DNA of 64,000 nt from Clostridia bacterium (lineage in GTDB: Bacteria > Bacillota > Clostridia > Christensenellales > Aristaeellaceae): NCBI GenBank assembly GCA_017541105.1, contig JAFXZS010000004.1:1-64000 (forward strand), in the 5' to 3' direction. Numbering within the stretch: the stretch's first letter is position 1; each line of letters begins with the position of its first letter. A program made the position numbers and the translations under genes. The notes under the pieces were generated by a model. That model saw only the letters and a list, made by a program, of their open reading frames with translations. It was not told where the DNA came from and ran no database searches. Shown here one piece after another: positions 36,997 through 45,989 of the stretch.

Positions 36997-39462
36997 ATGC
37001 CAGCGACAAAGTTCGATAAGGAATCCATCAAAAGCACAATCGTCGGAAAAGTGCAGCGGTACAACGGACTGCCTATTCAGGAAGCATCCAAGGCGCAGAT
37101 TTACCGCGCGGTGGCATCCACCGTGCGTGACCAGATTATGCAGAAGGTCATGATTGCCCGGGAAGCGCGGAAACGCCAGAAGGGGAAGCGCCTCTATTAT
37201 CTGAGTGTTGAATATCTGATGGGGCGGAGCATGTACTGCAACATGCTGAACCTCCTGTCCACCCGGGAATATACGGAAGCACTGGAAGAGCTGGGGATTG
37301 ATATCCGGGATATCCTGAAGGAGGAGCCGGAACCCGGCCTTGGCAACGGCGGCCTTGGGCGCCTGGCAGCATGTTTCCTGGACAGCCTGAGCAGCCTGGA
37401 TCTGCCTGCTATGGGCTGCACAATCCGCTACGAATACGGGCTGTTCCGCCAAAAGATTGTGGACGGACAGCAGGTGGAACTGCCGGACAGCTGGCTCGAT
37501 AACGGAAACGCTTGGGAAACCGCCGTGATGGAGGACGCCTGCGAAGTACACTTCGGCGGCCACGTGGAAGAAATCGAAATCAACGGGAAACAGCAGTTTA
37601 TAACCCGGGATTATTATACTGTGGAAGCCGTACCCTATGATATGCCTGTGGTCGGCTATGATGCCGTGGCTGTGAATCCGCTGCGGATGTGGTCTGCCCG
37701 GAGTCCGAAAAAACTGGATCTTAACAGCTTCGGCGAAGGCCGCTACCTGCAGGCATCTGAAGAGATCGAACTGGCGGAAGCAATCAGCAAGGTCCTGTAT
37801 CCGGAAGACCGGCATTATGAAGGAAAAATGCTTCGGCTGAAACAGCACTACTTCTTTACCAGCGCCTCCCTGCAGTATATCCTGAAGGATTACAAGAACC
37901 GCTTCGGCAGCGATATGAGCAAACTGCCGGAAAAGGTTACGATTCATATCAACGATACGCATCCCGGCATGGCCGTGCCCGAACTGATGCGCCTGCTGAT
38001 CGACGAGGAAGGCCTGGGCTGGGATGAAGCCAGCGCCATTGTGCAGAAGACCATTGCCTATACCAACCACACCATCATGGCTGAAGCACTGGAGAAATGG
38101 CCGGTCAATATGGTGCAGCAGCTTCTGCCCAGGTGCTATCAGATTATCTGTGAAATGAACCGGCGGCTGTGCGAACGCCTGTGGAATTTCTTCCCGGGGG
38201 ACTGGGACAGGATTGCGCGGATGGCCATCGTCAGCTATGATCATGTCCATATGGCCAACATGTGCGTCGCTATGAGCTATTCCGTCAACGGTGTAAGCCA
38301 GCTGCACGGAGATATCCTGAAGGAAGAGACCTTCCATGATTACAACCTGGTGATGCCGGAGAAGTTCAGTGCCATTACCAACGGCATCACGCACCGCCGC
38401 TGGCTGATGAACTGCAACCCGGAACTGACGGACCTGATCTGCAGCACCATCGGACGCGACTGGATCAAGAATCCTGAACGGCTGAGCGATCTGAAGCCTT
38501 ACGCGGATGACGCAGCTTTCCGGGAAACGTTCGCAAAGATCAAGCGCCATAATAAAGAGCGCCTTGCCACAATGCTCAGGGAACGGCAGAACGCCATTGT
38601 GGATCCCTCCTTCATTTTTGATGTGCAGGCCAAGCGGCTTCACGAGTACAAGCGGCAGATGCTGAATGCACTCCACATCCTTGTACTGTATAACCGGATC
38701 GTATCGGATGAGAACTATACGATGGAACCGCGCTGCTTCATTTTCGGCGCGAAAGCCAGCCCCGGATATTACCGTGCGAAGCAGATTATCCGTATGATCT
38801 GTGCCCTGAGCACCCTGATTGCGAAGCATCCCCGGGCCAGTAAGATGCTGCAGGTGGTTTTCCTTGAGAACTATGATGTCAGCAGCGCCGAAGTGCTGAT
38901 TCCGGCGGCGGAAGTTTCCGAGCAGCTGTCCACCGCCAGCAAAGAAGCCAGCGGCACAGGCAATATGAAGTTCATGATGAACGGTGCGGTAACCATCGGC
39001 ACGATGGACGGCGCAAACGTTGAAATCAGCCAGCAGGTAGGTATGGATAACATCTATATTTTCGGCATGCGCGCGGATACTGTGCGGGATATGTACCGGG
39101 AGCATACCTACAATCCAATGAACATCTATGAGACGAACCATGAGATTCGCCGCGCGATGACCCAGATGATCGACGGTACCCTGATGCCTGGAAATCCCGC
39201 CGCCCTGCAGGATCTGTACCACAGCCTGCTGCTGGGAGACTGGGGCAGCATGGGAGACAGCTATTTTGTTCTGAAGGACTTCGGTTCTTATTCCATGTGG
39301 CAGCGCCGCCTGAACGACGATTACGCGGACCAGAAAAAATGGCAGAAAATGGCAATCATCAATACGGCCATGTCCGGTGTGTTCTCCTCTGACCGGACAA
39401 TCCGGGAATACAATGAGAAAATCTGGCACCTGACGCCTCTGGGGACGGCAAAAAAGAAGTAA
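36997..39462 (+). CDS. glgP: Glycogen phosphorylase
   Basis: The enzyme releases glucose-1-phosphate from glycogen or maltodextrin using pyridoxal phosphate. The 821-residue protein is of family length. Conserved blocks are YLSVEYLMGR, EPGLGNGGLGRLAACFLDSL, HINDTHPGMAVPELMR, the RLHEYKRQ motif and the cofactor site KEASGTGNMKFMMNG with K658. GAGGAGG lies 6 bases before the chosen ATG. It uses its own promoter. Confidence 0.95.
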   Translation: MPATKFDKESIKSTIVGKVQRYNGLPIQEASKAQIYRAVASTVRDQIMQKVMIAREARKRQKGKRLYYLSVEYLMGRSMYCNMLNLLSTREYTEALEELGIDIRDILKEEPEPGLGNGGLGRLAACFLDSLSSLDLPAMGCTIRYEYGLFRQKIVDGQQVELPDSWLDNGNAWETAVMEDACEVHFGGHVEEIEINGKQQFITRDYYTVEAVPYDMPVVGYDAVAVNPLRMWSARSPKKLDLNSFGEGRYLQASEEIELAEAISKVLYPEDRHYEGKMLRLKQHYFFTSASLQYILKDYKNRFGSDMSKLPEKVTIHINDTHPGMAVPELMRLLIDEEGLGWDEASAIVQKTIAYTNHTIMAEALEKWPVNMVQQLLPRCYQIICEMNRRLCERLWNFFPGDWDRIARMAIVSYDHVHMANMCVAMSYSVNGVSQLHGDILKEETFHDYNLVMPEKFSAITNGITHRRWLMNCNPELTDLICSTIGRDWIKNPERLSDLKPYADDAAFRETFAKIKRHNKERLATMLRERQNAIVDPSFIFDVQAKRLHEYKRQMLNALHILVLYNRIVSDENYTMEPRCFIFGAKASPGYYRAKQIIRMICALSTLIAKHPRASKMLQVVFLENYDVSSAEVLIPAAEVSEQLSTASKEASGTGNMKFMMNGAVTIGTMDGANVEISQQVGMDNIYIFGMRADTVRDMYREHTYNPMNIYETNHEIRRAMTQMIDGTLMPGNPAALQDLYHSLLLGDWGSMGDSYFVLKDFGSYSMWQRRLNDDYADQKKWQKMAIINTAMSGVFSSDRTIREYNEKIWHLTPLGTAKKK

Positions 39463-39469
39463 TCCGTAT

Positions 39470-39751
39470 ATGAATACGAACCAGATTATTCTTCTGTCCT
39501 TTTTATCGGCCGCCAATCTGCTTTCCTTTGTACTTATGGGTCATGACAAGCGATGCGCAAGGCAGGGAAAGAGGAGAGTGCCGGAAAGAACGCTGTTTCT
39601 GTGTGCCGCCTTTTTCGGCGCCGCCGGCGCTACGGCGGGCATGTGGCTCTTTCGCCACAAAACAAAGCATTGGTATTTCAGGCTGTTCTTTCCGCTGATG
39701 CTGTTTTTGCAGGCGATCATTGTCGGATACGCCCTGGTGAGATGGCTGTGA
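39470..39751 (+). CDS. DUF1294 small membrane protein
   Basis: The 93-residue protein has two or three hydrophobic segments (about 5-22, 43-60 and 70-90) and the DUF1294 motifs MGHDKRCARQGKRRVPE and GMWLFRHKTKHWYF. The function of the family is unknown. It starts 7 bases after glgP and lacks a clear ribosome site, so it may be translated by coupling to glgP. A terminator follows. Confidence 0.8.
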   Translation: MNTNQIILLSFLSAANLLSFVLMGHDKRCARQGKRRVPERTLFLCAAFFGAAGATAGMWLFRHKTKHWYFRLFFPLMLFLQAIIVGYALVRWL

Positions 39752-39756
39752 CACAC

Positions 39757-39799
39757 AAAAAACCGGACTGCCCGAATCATTGAGGCGGTCCGGTTTTCC
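39757..39799 (+). terminator. Terminator after glgP-DUF1294
   Basis: ACCGGACTGCC and GGCGGTCCGGT pair with one wobble or mismatch around an 11-base loop. A runs lie on the left and TTTTCCTTT on the right, so it could act in both directions. Confidence 0.8.
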
Positions 39800-39840
39800 T
39801 TTACACTTTTTTCGTCAAGAAAGAAATACAACATCAGGGA

Positions 39841-39869
39841 TTGAAAGTTTTTACTTTGGGAGATACAAT
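39841..39869 (+). promoter_or_regulatory. Promoter of the histone-like gene
   Basis: TTGAAA and TACAAT are 17 bases apart, 56 bases before the start codon. Confidence 0.75.
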
Positions 39870-39925
39870 ACGCATAAAGATATATAAGCCTTTCAGGCAA
39901 GATATTCCAGAAGGAGGAACTGATT

Positions 39926-40615
39926 ATGGCAGCTACAGCAAAAAAGACGACGACCGCGGCGAAGACCACGGCTGCAAAGACAGCGACCGCGGCGAAAACC
40001 GCCGCCGCAAAGAAGACGGCGACCGCGGCGAAAGCCACAGCTGCAAAGACATCGACCGCAGCGAAGACCGCCGCCGCGAAGAAGACATCGACCGCAGCGA
40101 AGACCACCGCCGCCAAGAAGACATCGACCGCAGCGAAGACCGCCGCCGCCAAGAAGACATCGACCGCAGCGAAGACCGCCGCCGCAAAGAAGACATCGAC
40201 CGCGGCAAAGACCGCCGCCGCCAAGAAGACATCGACTGCGGCGAAGACCGCCGCCGCGAAGAAGACATCGACCGCGGCGAAGACCGCAGCCGCGAAGAAG
40301 ACATCGACCGCGGCGAAGACCGCCGCCGCCAAGAAGACATCGACCGCGGCGAAGACTGCCGCCGCTAAGAAGACGACTGTTCCTGTCGGCGCCAACACAT
40401 CCATGAAGGTGACAGCATCCGAAAAGAAACTGGTGGAAGCCTATCGCGGCGCCTCCTCGGACCTGAAGAAAATCGCGCTGAAGATTCTGAAAGGGGACTA
40501 CGGAGACACTGTCACCGGAATCCTGAATATGGTCGGAGGCGGCGGAACCGCTTCCCAGGCCAATTCCATCGGTGATACGATCGGTAACCTGCTTGGCGGG
40601 CTGCTGGGGAAATAA
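39926..40615 (+). CDS. Lysine/alanine-repeat histone H1-like protein
   Basis: The 229-residue protein is very basic in residues 1-150, made almost only of A, K and T. From about residue 40 it repeats AAKTAAAKKTST (12 residues, 36 bases). Such (A/K)-rich tails resemble eukaryotic H1 C-termini and bacterial HctB-like or AlgP-like proteins that bind and condense DNA. The non-repeat C-terminus (151-229) has a helical segment (SEKKLVEAYRGASSDLKKIALKILKGDYG) and a Gly-rich hydrophobic end. A strong AGGAGG site and promoter suggest high expression. DNA binding is an inference from composition. No signal peptide is present. Confidence 0.8.
   Translation: MAATAKKTTTAAKTTAAKTATAAKTAAAKKTATAAKATAAKTSTAAKTAAAKKTSTAAKTTAAKKTSTAAKTAAAKKTSTAAKTAAAKKTSTAAKTAAAKKTSTAAKTAAAKKTSTAAKTAAAKKTSTAAKTAAAKKTSTAAKTAAAKKTTVPVGANTSMKVTASEKKLVEAYRGASSDLKKIALKILKGDYGDTVTGILNMVGGGGTASQANSIGDTIGNLLGGLLGK
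40045..40375 (+). repeat. 36-base tandem repeat in the histone-like gene
   Basis: About nine consecutive copies of a 36-base unit built on GCGAAGACCGCCGCCGCNAAGAAGACATCGACC encode the 12-residue AAKTAAAKKTST unit. Copies differ mainly at synonymous third positions. Confidence 0.9.
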
Positions 40616-40640
40616 TCCTGATTGACAGACCGTATCAAAT

Positions 40641-40676
40641 AAACGGGCTCTCATGATATTCATGAGAGCCCGTTTT
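40641..40676. terminator. Bidirectional terminator
   Basis: AACGGGCTCTCATGA and TCATGAGAGCCCGTT pair perfectly over 15 bases around a TAT loop, with A on the left and T on the right. It can close both the histone-like gene (+) and the secreted Ig-like gene (-). Confidence 0.9.
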
Positions 40677-40711
40677 AACGGAATCATTCATCACAGACTT
40701 CCGCAAACACC

Positions 40712-41872
40712 TCAGGGGAGGGTAATGACAGTATCCTCGGTAATGGTCAGCCGGAAAGAAAGCTTGCCGGTCTGTTCCGCTTCACCGCCATTGATCCTGT
40801 AACCGGACTGCGCAGCATCCCGATTGTCCGCCAGAACGATGATGGTTGCTCCGGAAGGAACGGACCCGGACGCAACGGATTTCAGCCCGCCGGCGAGATA
40901 GGTGAACGAACAGCCGGTGCAGGTCACCTGGCACTGAATGCTCGTATCCAATTCGGCAGCAGGTGTCTGACTCGCCAAGTCAAACTGTGCTGAAATGGTC
41001 AGATCCGTCGTGACATTCTTCAGGATAAAAGCATTCACGTTTGCGCCGATGGGCTCAATGCGGATTCCGTTGATGACCCAGTACTTTACAGGATTCTCGG
41101 AACGAACTTCCACATTTGCGTTGTCAGCGCCTTCAAAGGTCAGCGTGGAAGCCTGCTGATCCTCCAGGGGATTTCCTCTGGCATCCAGCGGGCAGAGAAT
41201 CAGATCCTGCGCGGAGATGGTAATCTGCCTGGTGGCTTCGCTCAGCAGCGCATCATCTTCCGCATTGTGGAACGGGTCTTCGGGAGCAGGGGTCTCCGCA
41301 AAGCCTTCAGGCTGTGTATCCGAAGCCGGAGCGGGCTGCGGCGTGACCGCGGCAGGCTCTGCCTGCACATCCGAAACAGAAGCAGGCTCCGGCGTGGCAG
41401 TAACAGGTTCCGGAGTGACCGCCGCAGGATCCGCCTGAACATCCGAGGCGGAAGCAGGTTCCGGTGTAATGACTTCATCATCCGGCATGCCATAGACCTT
41501 CAGCTGGACGATATCAGAATTTATATGATATCCATTTCCGGTAAGATGGCAGTACAGCGACCAGTTATGCATCTCCTGCGGGACCTTTTTCAGGGTGAGG
41601 TTTGTCCCGTTGGGATTGGCCACTTTCAGGCCTTTGAAGAGTTTTGAGATATTGCGGGCAGTAATCTCTTCCCCGTTGGCGGGATTGATGAAGTACCAGG
41701 TGATGGCTTTCGCGTTTTTCACCTTGATGGAGAAAGTGACCTTGCCGTTCTTATCCGTAGTGGCGGAAACGGGCTGTTTGGTGATCTTCGGAGCACCGGC
41801 AGCAGCCAGCGCGGCAGAAACGATCCCCAATACAAGACAGAGAGCTAACAGGAGCGCAAGAATCTTCTTCAT
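40712..41872 (-). CDS. Secreted Ig-like protein with Pro/Glu/Ala repeat linker
   Basis: The 386-residue protein has a signal peptide (about 1-24). An Ig-like domain follows (about 28-130; ITKQPVSATTDKNGKVTFSIKV and WYFINPANGEEI). A linker of about 75 residues repeats the idea EPASxSDVQAxPAAVTPxP three times. The C-terminal 170 residues are beta-rich with two more domains that I cannot name. Ligand and role are unknown; cell-surface display is inferred. The GGAGG site fixes the start; six more upstream codons are open. Confidence 0.75.
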   Translation of the reverse strand: MKKILALLLALCLVLGIVSAALAAAGAPKITKQPVSATTDKNGKVTFSIKVKNAKAITWYFINPANGEEITARNISKLFKGLKVANPNGTNLTLKKVPQEMHNWSLYCHLTGNGYHINSDIVQLKVYGMPDDEVITPEPASASDVQADPAAVTPEPVTATPEPASVSDVQAEPAAVTPQPAPASDTQPEGFAETPAPEDPFHNAEDDALLSEATRQITISAQDLILCPLDARGNPLEDQQASTLTFEGADNANVEVRSENPVKYWVINGIRIEPIGANVNAFILKNVTTDLTISAQFDLASQTPAAELDTSIQCQVTCTGCSFTYLAGGLKSVASGSVPSGATIIVLADNRDAAQSGYRINGGEAEQTGKLSFRLTITEDTVITLP

Positions 41873-41960
41873 ACAGGCAACCTCCGTCAAAGGGATTCTT
41901 CGTAATAATACGAAGATCGTAATATATGATTCATTATTTTATCACACAAAATTAAGGAAT

Positions 41961-42968
41961 TCAATCTTTTATGCGAAGATTCAAAAGCTTCAGCATCACA
42001 GATTCCAGGGCCCCTTCCTGATTGAGACGGCCGGATTTTACGGCAACCTCCGTATCAAAACAGATATTGACCGCTTTTTTCACCTGCCCGTTTGTATAAC
42101 CCGCCGCCTGCCGGATATACTGCTCCACGGCAAAAGGAGGAACGCCCAATGATGCACGGATAAAGTCTCCGGAACATTTTTCATATTGCATGATTTTGAT
42201 ATGCTGCAGGAGGCGGAACTGACGAAGCAGCATGGACAGCATATACAGGCGGTCAGTACCTGCCAGCAACTGACTGCGCATCAGAAGGAAGGCGCGGTCA
42301 CTTTTGCCCGATACGACGGCATCCACCATCTGAAACACGGTGCATTCCGCGGACGGGGTTGCCAGCGCACGGACCGAATCCGGAAGGATGGAAGAGGCTT
42401 CTCCGGCATAGGCGGCAATCTTTGCAATTTCCGTCAACAACAGGCCGGTATCCGAGCCGCAGGTAAAAATCAGATAGTCCGCGGTCCGTTCGTCGCATTC
42501 CTTTCCAAGATCGTGAAAGGCAGAGGTAACAAAAGAGGTCAATTCCCGGTCCCGCAGGGGGGTGAAGGTGACGATCCCATTCAGCTTTTTGATGGCTGTG
42601 TAGAGCTTTTTCCGCCCGTCCGGATTCTGTTGACAGTAAAAGAGGAGGACGGAGGTTGAAGGAACCGTGGGAAGATATTCCGCCAGGCGGTCGTCCGCTT
42701 CCTGACGGCCAGTCAGGGCCGGATGATTCCGGACGACAATCAGGCGGCGTTCTGCCAGAAAGGGGAGCGTTTCGGCAGCCGCGATGATCTGATCCGTTTC
42801 CGGCGCATCCAGCAAAGTCAGATTGAGGTCTTCCATGCCTTCGGGCAGCAACTTCCGACGGAGATCTTCCTGCGCGGTCTGTTTCAGATGCTCTTCATCG
42901 CCTTCAAACAGCAGAACGGAAGGAAGAGCATTCCGAGCAAGCAGCTGTTCAAAATCCTTGCGATTCAT
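41961..42968 (-). CDS. holA: DNA polymerase III subunit delta
   Basis: Delta is the clamp-loader subunit that opens the sliding clamp. The 335-residue protein matches the family in length and layout: the opening PSVLLFEGDEEHLKQ, the ERRLIVVRN strand, the YLIFTCGSDTGLLLTEIAKIAAYAG segment and the C-terminal helical collar ending LLNLR. It follows comEC by 3 bases, the conserved comEC-holA order in Bacillota. Confidence 0.92.
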   Translation of the reverse strand: MNRKDFEQLLARNALPSVLLFEGDEEHLKQTAQEDLRRKLLPEGMEDLNLTLLDAPETDQIIAAAETLPFLAERRLIVVRNHPALTGRQEADDRLAEYLPTVPSTSVLLFYCQQNPDGRKKLYTAIKKLNGIVTFTPLRDRELTSFVTSAFHDLGKECDERTADYLIFTCGSDTGLLLTEIAKIAAYAGEASSILPDSVRALATPSAECTVFQMVDAVVSGKSDRAFLLMRSQLLAGTDRLYMLSMLLRQFRLLQHIKIMQYEKCSGDFIRASLGVPPFAVEQYIRQAAGYTNGQVKKAVNICFDTEVAVKSGRLNQEGALESVMLKLLNLRIKD

Positions 42969-42971
42969 GGA

Positions 42972-45272
42972 TTACATACCTCCGGAGTCAGAAGATTCAA
43001 GGTCAGACGGAAGAATATACGGGGTGATGGTAAAAGCGCCGTTCTCAAAGCGAACCGTCAGCGCTCCATGAACAGCAGTGGACCAGAGCGGGATCTCTCC
43101 AAGGCGTGCGCCGAAGCTTTCATGGCGGGTGACGCGCTGACAGCTGAGCAGCACAGCCCGGGGGTCAACCCGGCGCAGAAACTCAGCGGAAGAGGAGGAT
43201 GCGGATCCGTGATGCGCGGCTTTCAGAAGATCCGCAGACACAGCGACGTAGGATTCATACAGACCGGTCAGATCCCCGGCCTGCAGAAACGAAACACCGT
43301 TCAGGCGCAGAAGCGAAACCAGTGAATAATCATTTGCGTCCTGGTTTGTTCTGGTTCTGCCGGATTCGGGCCAGAGTACGGAAAGCGAACCGGAAGGCAG
43401 GGACAATTCATCTCCCCGGGAAAGTATACCGATCTTTGTCCCGGACGCACGCAGGGAAGCCAGCAGCCCTAGCATATCCTCATGAATCAGCTGGTCCTCC
43501 GCTCCTGCGGGCAGATACAGAAGACGGATTGGGATTTCATCATCCAGAAGGGACTGCAGACCGCCTGCGTGATCCGTATGAAGGTGCGTCAGAATCACTG
43601 CGTCCGGCGTCAATCGGTTGCGGCGGAGGAAACCGCTCAATACACCGTCCTCCGTCCCGGTATCCATTACATAAACCGAATCCCTGTCCCACAGCACGGC
43701 AGCATCAGCATTACCGACGGAGAACTGAATATATTCCGTGGACGTATGCGGCAGGGGCAGGAGGGAAAAGACCACGCATGCCATCCCGCCGAAAAGGCAG
43801 AGCCCTCTCCGGAGGCGGGAGGGACGAAACAAGCCGCTCAGGGCATAAAAAACCGGGAGCATTCCCAGAACGGTCAGCCAGGTGGGTGAATGGATCCACA
43901 AGGTGACTCCGGGAAGATCGGAAAGGGCCTTCACACCCCGGACGAACAGAGAAGCCGCCGCCGCGGCCGGAACAGCCAGAAGACCGGAAAGGAACGGAAC
44001 CGGCAGCAGGATAAGAATGATCCAATCCAGCAGAATCAGAGCGGTTGCGGCAGCGGTTGCAGGAAGGTTTACCAGGAAGGAGAGAAGAGGCAGCTTCTGA
44101 TAATGATACAGGACAGGCAGGAACGTTCCCGCCTGGGCCGCAAGAATCATCGCGGCAGATGACCACAGGCGGCGGGGAATCTTTCCGGAAAAGGGATTCA
44201 GACGATCCAGGAAAGGCATTATCATCACGATGCCGAAAAACGCACCGAAGGAAAGCTGAAAAGAAACGCCGGTAAGCTGTACCGGGGAGAGCAGGAGCAT
44301 CGCGAACAGAACCGCACAGAGGAGGTGCAGGCCGACTCTCGGGCGATTCAGCAGCTTGCCGCCGAGGGACAGCATCAGCAGGAAGGAGGCCCGAAGAACC
44401 GGCTGGTTCATTCCGCAAAGGCCGCAGTACAGCAGCAGAATGAACCCGCAGAGTACCAGACGGACAGACGGACGCAGACGCAGCATGCGAAAGAGCGCGG
44501 AAAGCAGCATCACGAGAATACCGGTATGAAAACCGCTGACGGAAAGAAGGTGCGCGATGCCGAGGCGGGCAAAGGCAGCACGGTCCTCCGAAGGAATCAG
44601 AGAACGGTTGCCCAGCAGCAGAGCAGAAGCATATCCGCCTGCCTCCTCGCCCAGTGTACGGACCAGTGCTTGCGTAAGACGATGGCGGATGGATGCGGCG
44701 GCTCCGGAAAAGGAAAAAGAGGACGGTATGCTGACGCGCAGGCCTTCCGCTCCGTACAGTCCGACGGTGATTCCGCGGCGGAGCAACTCCTCCCGAAAAT
44801 CATATCCGTCCGGATTATCAGCCCCGGAAGGGGCATACACGGTGCCCCGAAAGCAGACCTCCCGTCCGGGAATCAATTCCGCAGGGAGCTCTTCCTCTTC
44901 CGTATAATAGGTCCAGTAACCGCCGGAGGAGAGCGGCAGCCCGTTCAGTGCCACATCCGCCAAGGTGGTGCGCACCTGGCCGAAACTGCCCCGGCGAACT
45001 TCATCCGAGATGATGCCCCGGATTTCATATTCTCCCTCCGCAGGCAGGGAAGGATGCCAGGCCATCTGCCCCGCCGCCGTGCCAAGGGTCAGGGACAGCA
45101 CCAGACACGCAGCGAACCGGGGACGGCTCCGGAGAAGCAGGACAGCGGCAAGCGCAGGGACGCAGGCCAGGAAGGGAAGCAGCGGAGAAACGCAGCTGCG
45201 TCCAAGCAGAATACCGGCGATCAGGCAGAGCGACGCAAAGGGCAGAAGCCATGCTCTCTGGGAGGGAGTCAT
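42972..45272 (-). CDS. comEC: ComEC/Rec2-family DNA uptake channel protein
   Basis: ComEC forms the membrane channel that carries single-stranded DNA into competent cells. The 766-residue protein has an N-terminal membrane pair and OB-like domain (1-170), the Competence domain with many helices (about 210-500; LLSVSGFHTGIL), and a C-terminal metallo-beta-lactamase domain with HLHTDHAGG that may degrade the non-transferred strand. The start overlaps the stop of the upstream gene by 4 bases. No other competence genes are in the window. Confidence 0.93.
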   Translation of the reverse strand: MTPSQRAWLLPFASLCLIAGILLGRSCVSPLLPFLACVPALAAVLLLRSRPRFAACLVLSLTLGTAAGQMAWHPSLPAEGEYEIRGIISDEVRRGSFGQVRTTLADVALNGLPLSSGGYWTYYTEEEELPAELIPGREVCFRGTVYAPSGADNPDGYDFREELLRRGITVGLYGAEGLRVSIPSSFSFSGAAASIRHRLTQALVRTLGEEAGGYASALLLGNRSLIPSEDRAAFARLGIAHLLSVSGFHTGILVMLLSALFRMLRLRPSVRLVLCGFILLLYCGLCGMNQPVLRASFLLMLSLGGKLLNRPRVGLHLLCAVLFAMLLLSPVQLTGVSFQLSFGAFFGIVMIMPFLDRLNPFSGKIPRRLWSSAAMILAAQAGTFLPVLYHYQKLPLLSFLVNLPATAAATALILLDWIILILLPVPFLSGLLAVPAAAAASLFVRGVKALSDLPGVTLWIHSPTWLTVLGMLPVFYALSGLFRPSRLRRGLCLFGGMACVVFSLLPLPHTSTEYIQFSVGNADAAVLWDRDSVYVMDTGTEDGVLSGFLRRNRLTPDAVILTHLHTDHAGGLQSLLDDEIPIRLLYLPAGAEDQLIHEDMLGLLASLRASGTKIGILSRGDELSLPSGSLSVLWPESGRTRTNQDANDYSLVSLLRLNGVSFLQAGDLTGLYESYVAVSADLLKAAHHGSASSSSAEFLRRVDPRAVLLSCQRVTRHESFGARLGEIPLWSTAVHGALTVRFENGAFTITPYILPSDLESSDSGGM

Positions 45273-45985
45273 ACTTCCAGAACGGTGCCGGCAGCCGCCA
45301 GGGTCACATGCGGATGGCGCGACTGTGCTTCCCGCAGCAGCAGGCGTGGGGAGTAAAGCGGGTTCAGGTGTGTCAGAACCAAATGCTCCGCGCCGGCTTC
45401 CCGGGCGAGATCAGCGGCCAGCGCCGCAGAGAGGTGGGGCTTCTGTCCGGACCAGTTTTCTTCCGGAAACAGCCCGTCTGCCAGCAACAGATGGCATCCG
45501 CGATACCGGTCCGCCAGTTCAGGCAGCGAGTTGGTGTCCCCGGTATACCCGAAGACACGGCTGCCTGCCTTCACACGATAACCGACAGCAGGCACGGGAT
45601 GGCGGGCTTCACAAACCAGAACGGTACTTCCGCCGACGGAAACCTCCTGCCCCGGGACGATATCATTCAGCTGAAAGCAGGATGCGGATGCAACGGCCCG
45701 CCGAAGCACGGAGGATTCATCTACGGGAGCAAAGACGCGAAGCGTTTCACCCATGGCTTCCAGCCGGTACATCAGCACAGGCAGATCAGAAATATGATCG
45801 AAGTGCCAGTGCGAGAGAAAGAGCGCAGAAAGAGACTCCGGCGGCGCCAGCGCCGTCAGGCGGGCGAGCACCCCGCTGCCCAGGTCAAACTGCAGCAGTT
45901 CCTGTTCCGTCTGCAGCAAATAGCCGGAGGTGGCGCCTCTGCTCTCCGGGAAAGGACCGTTGACTCCCAGCAAATGAAGCTTCAT
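45269..45985 (-). CDS. Metallo-beta-lactamase-fold hydrolase, RNase Z-like
   Basis: The 238-residue protein has the metallo-beta-lactamase fold with the metal motif SHWHFDH (an HxHxDH site), FDLGSGVL, YTGDTN and a final LTHLNP. The layout is like RNase Z or short phosphonate/arylsulfatase-type members, but the longer exosite arm of RNase Z is not seen. A tRNA 3' processing role is possible, not established. It overlaps comEC by 4 bases. Confidence 0.82.
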   Translation of the reverse strand: MKLHLLGVNGPFPESRGATSGYLLQTEQELLQFDLGSGVLARLTALAPPESLSALFLSHWHFDHISDLPVLMYRLEAMGETLRVFAPVDESSVLRRAVASASCFQLNDIVPGQEVSVGGSTVLVCEARHPVPAVGYRVKAGSRVFGYTGDTNSLPELADRYRGCHLLLADGLFPEENWSGQKPHLSAALAADLAREAGAEHLVLTHLNPLYSPRLLLREAQSRHPHVTLAAAGTVLEV

Positions 45986-45989
45986 TCCG

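Noticed and set aside
36943-39516. 857-codon open frame opposite glgP
   Set aside because: Shadow of glgP; codon usage only.
39926-40375. CRISPR-like array
   Set aside because: Repeats are in-frame, contiguous, vary at third positions and have no unique spacers.
39541-40404. Large open frames in other phases of the histone-like repeat region (minus 287 codons, plus 175 codons)
   Set aside because: A 36-base repeat without stops stays open in several frames; only the +39926 frame has an AGGAGG site and a non-repeat C-terminus.
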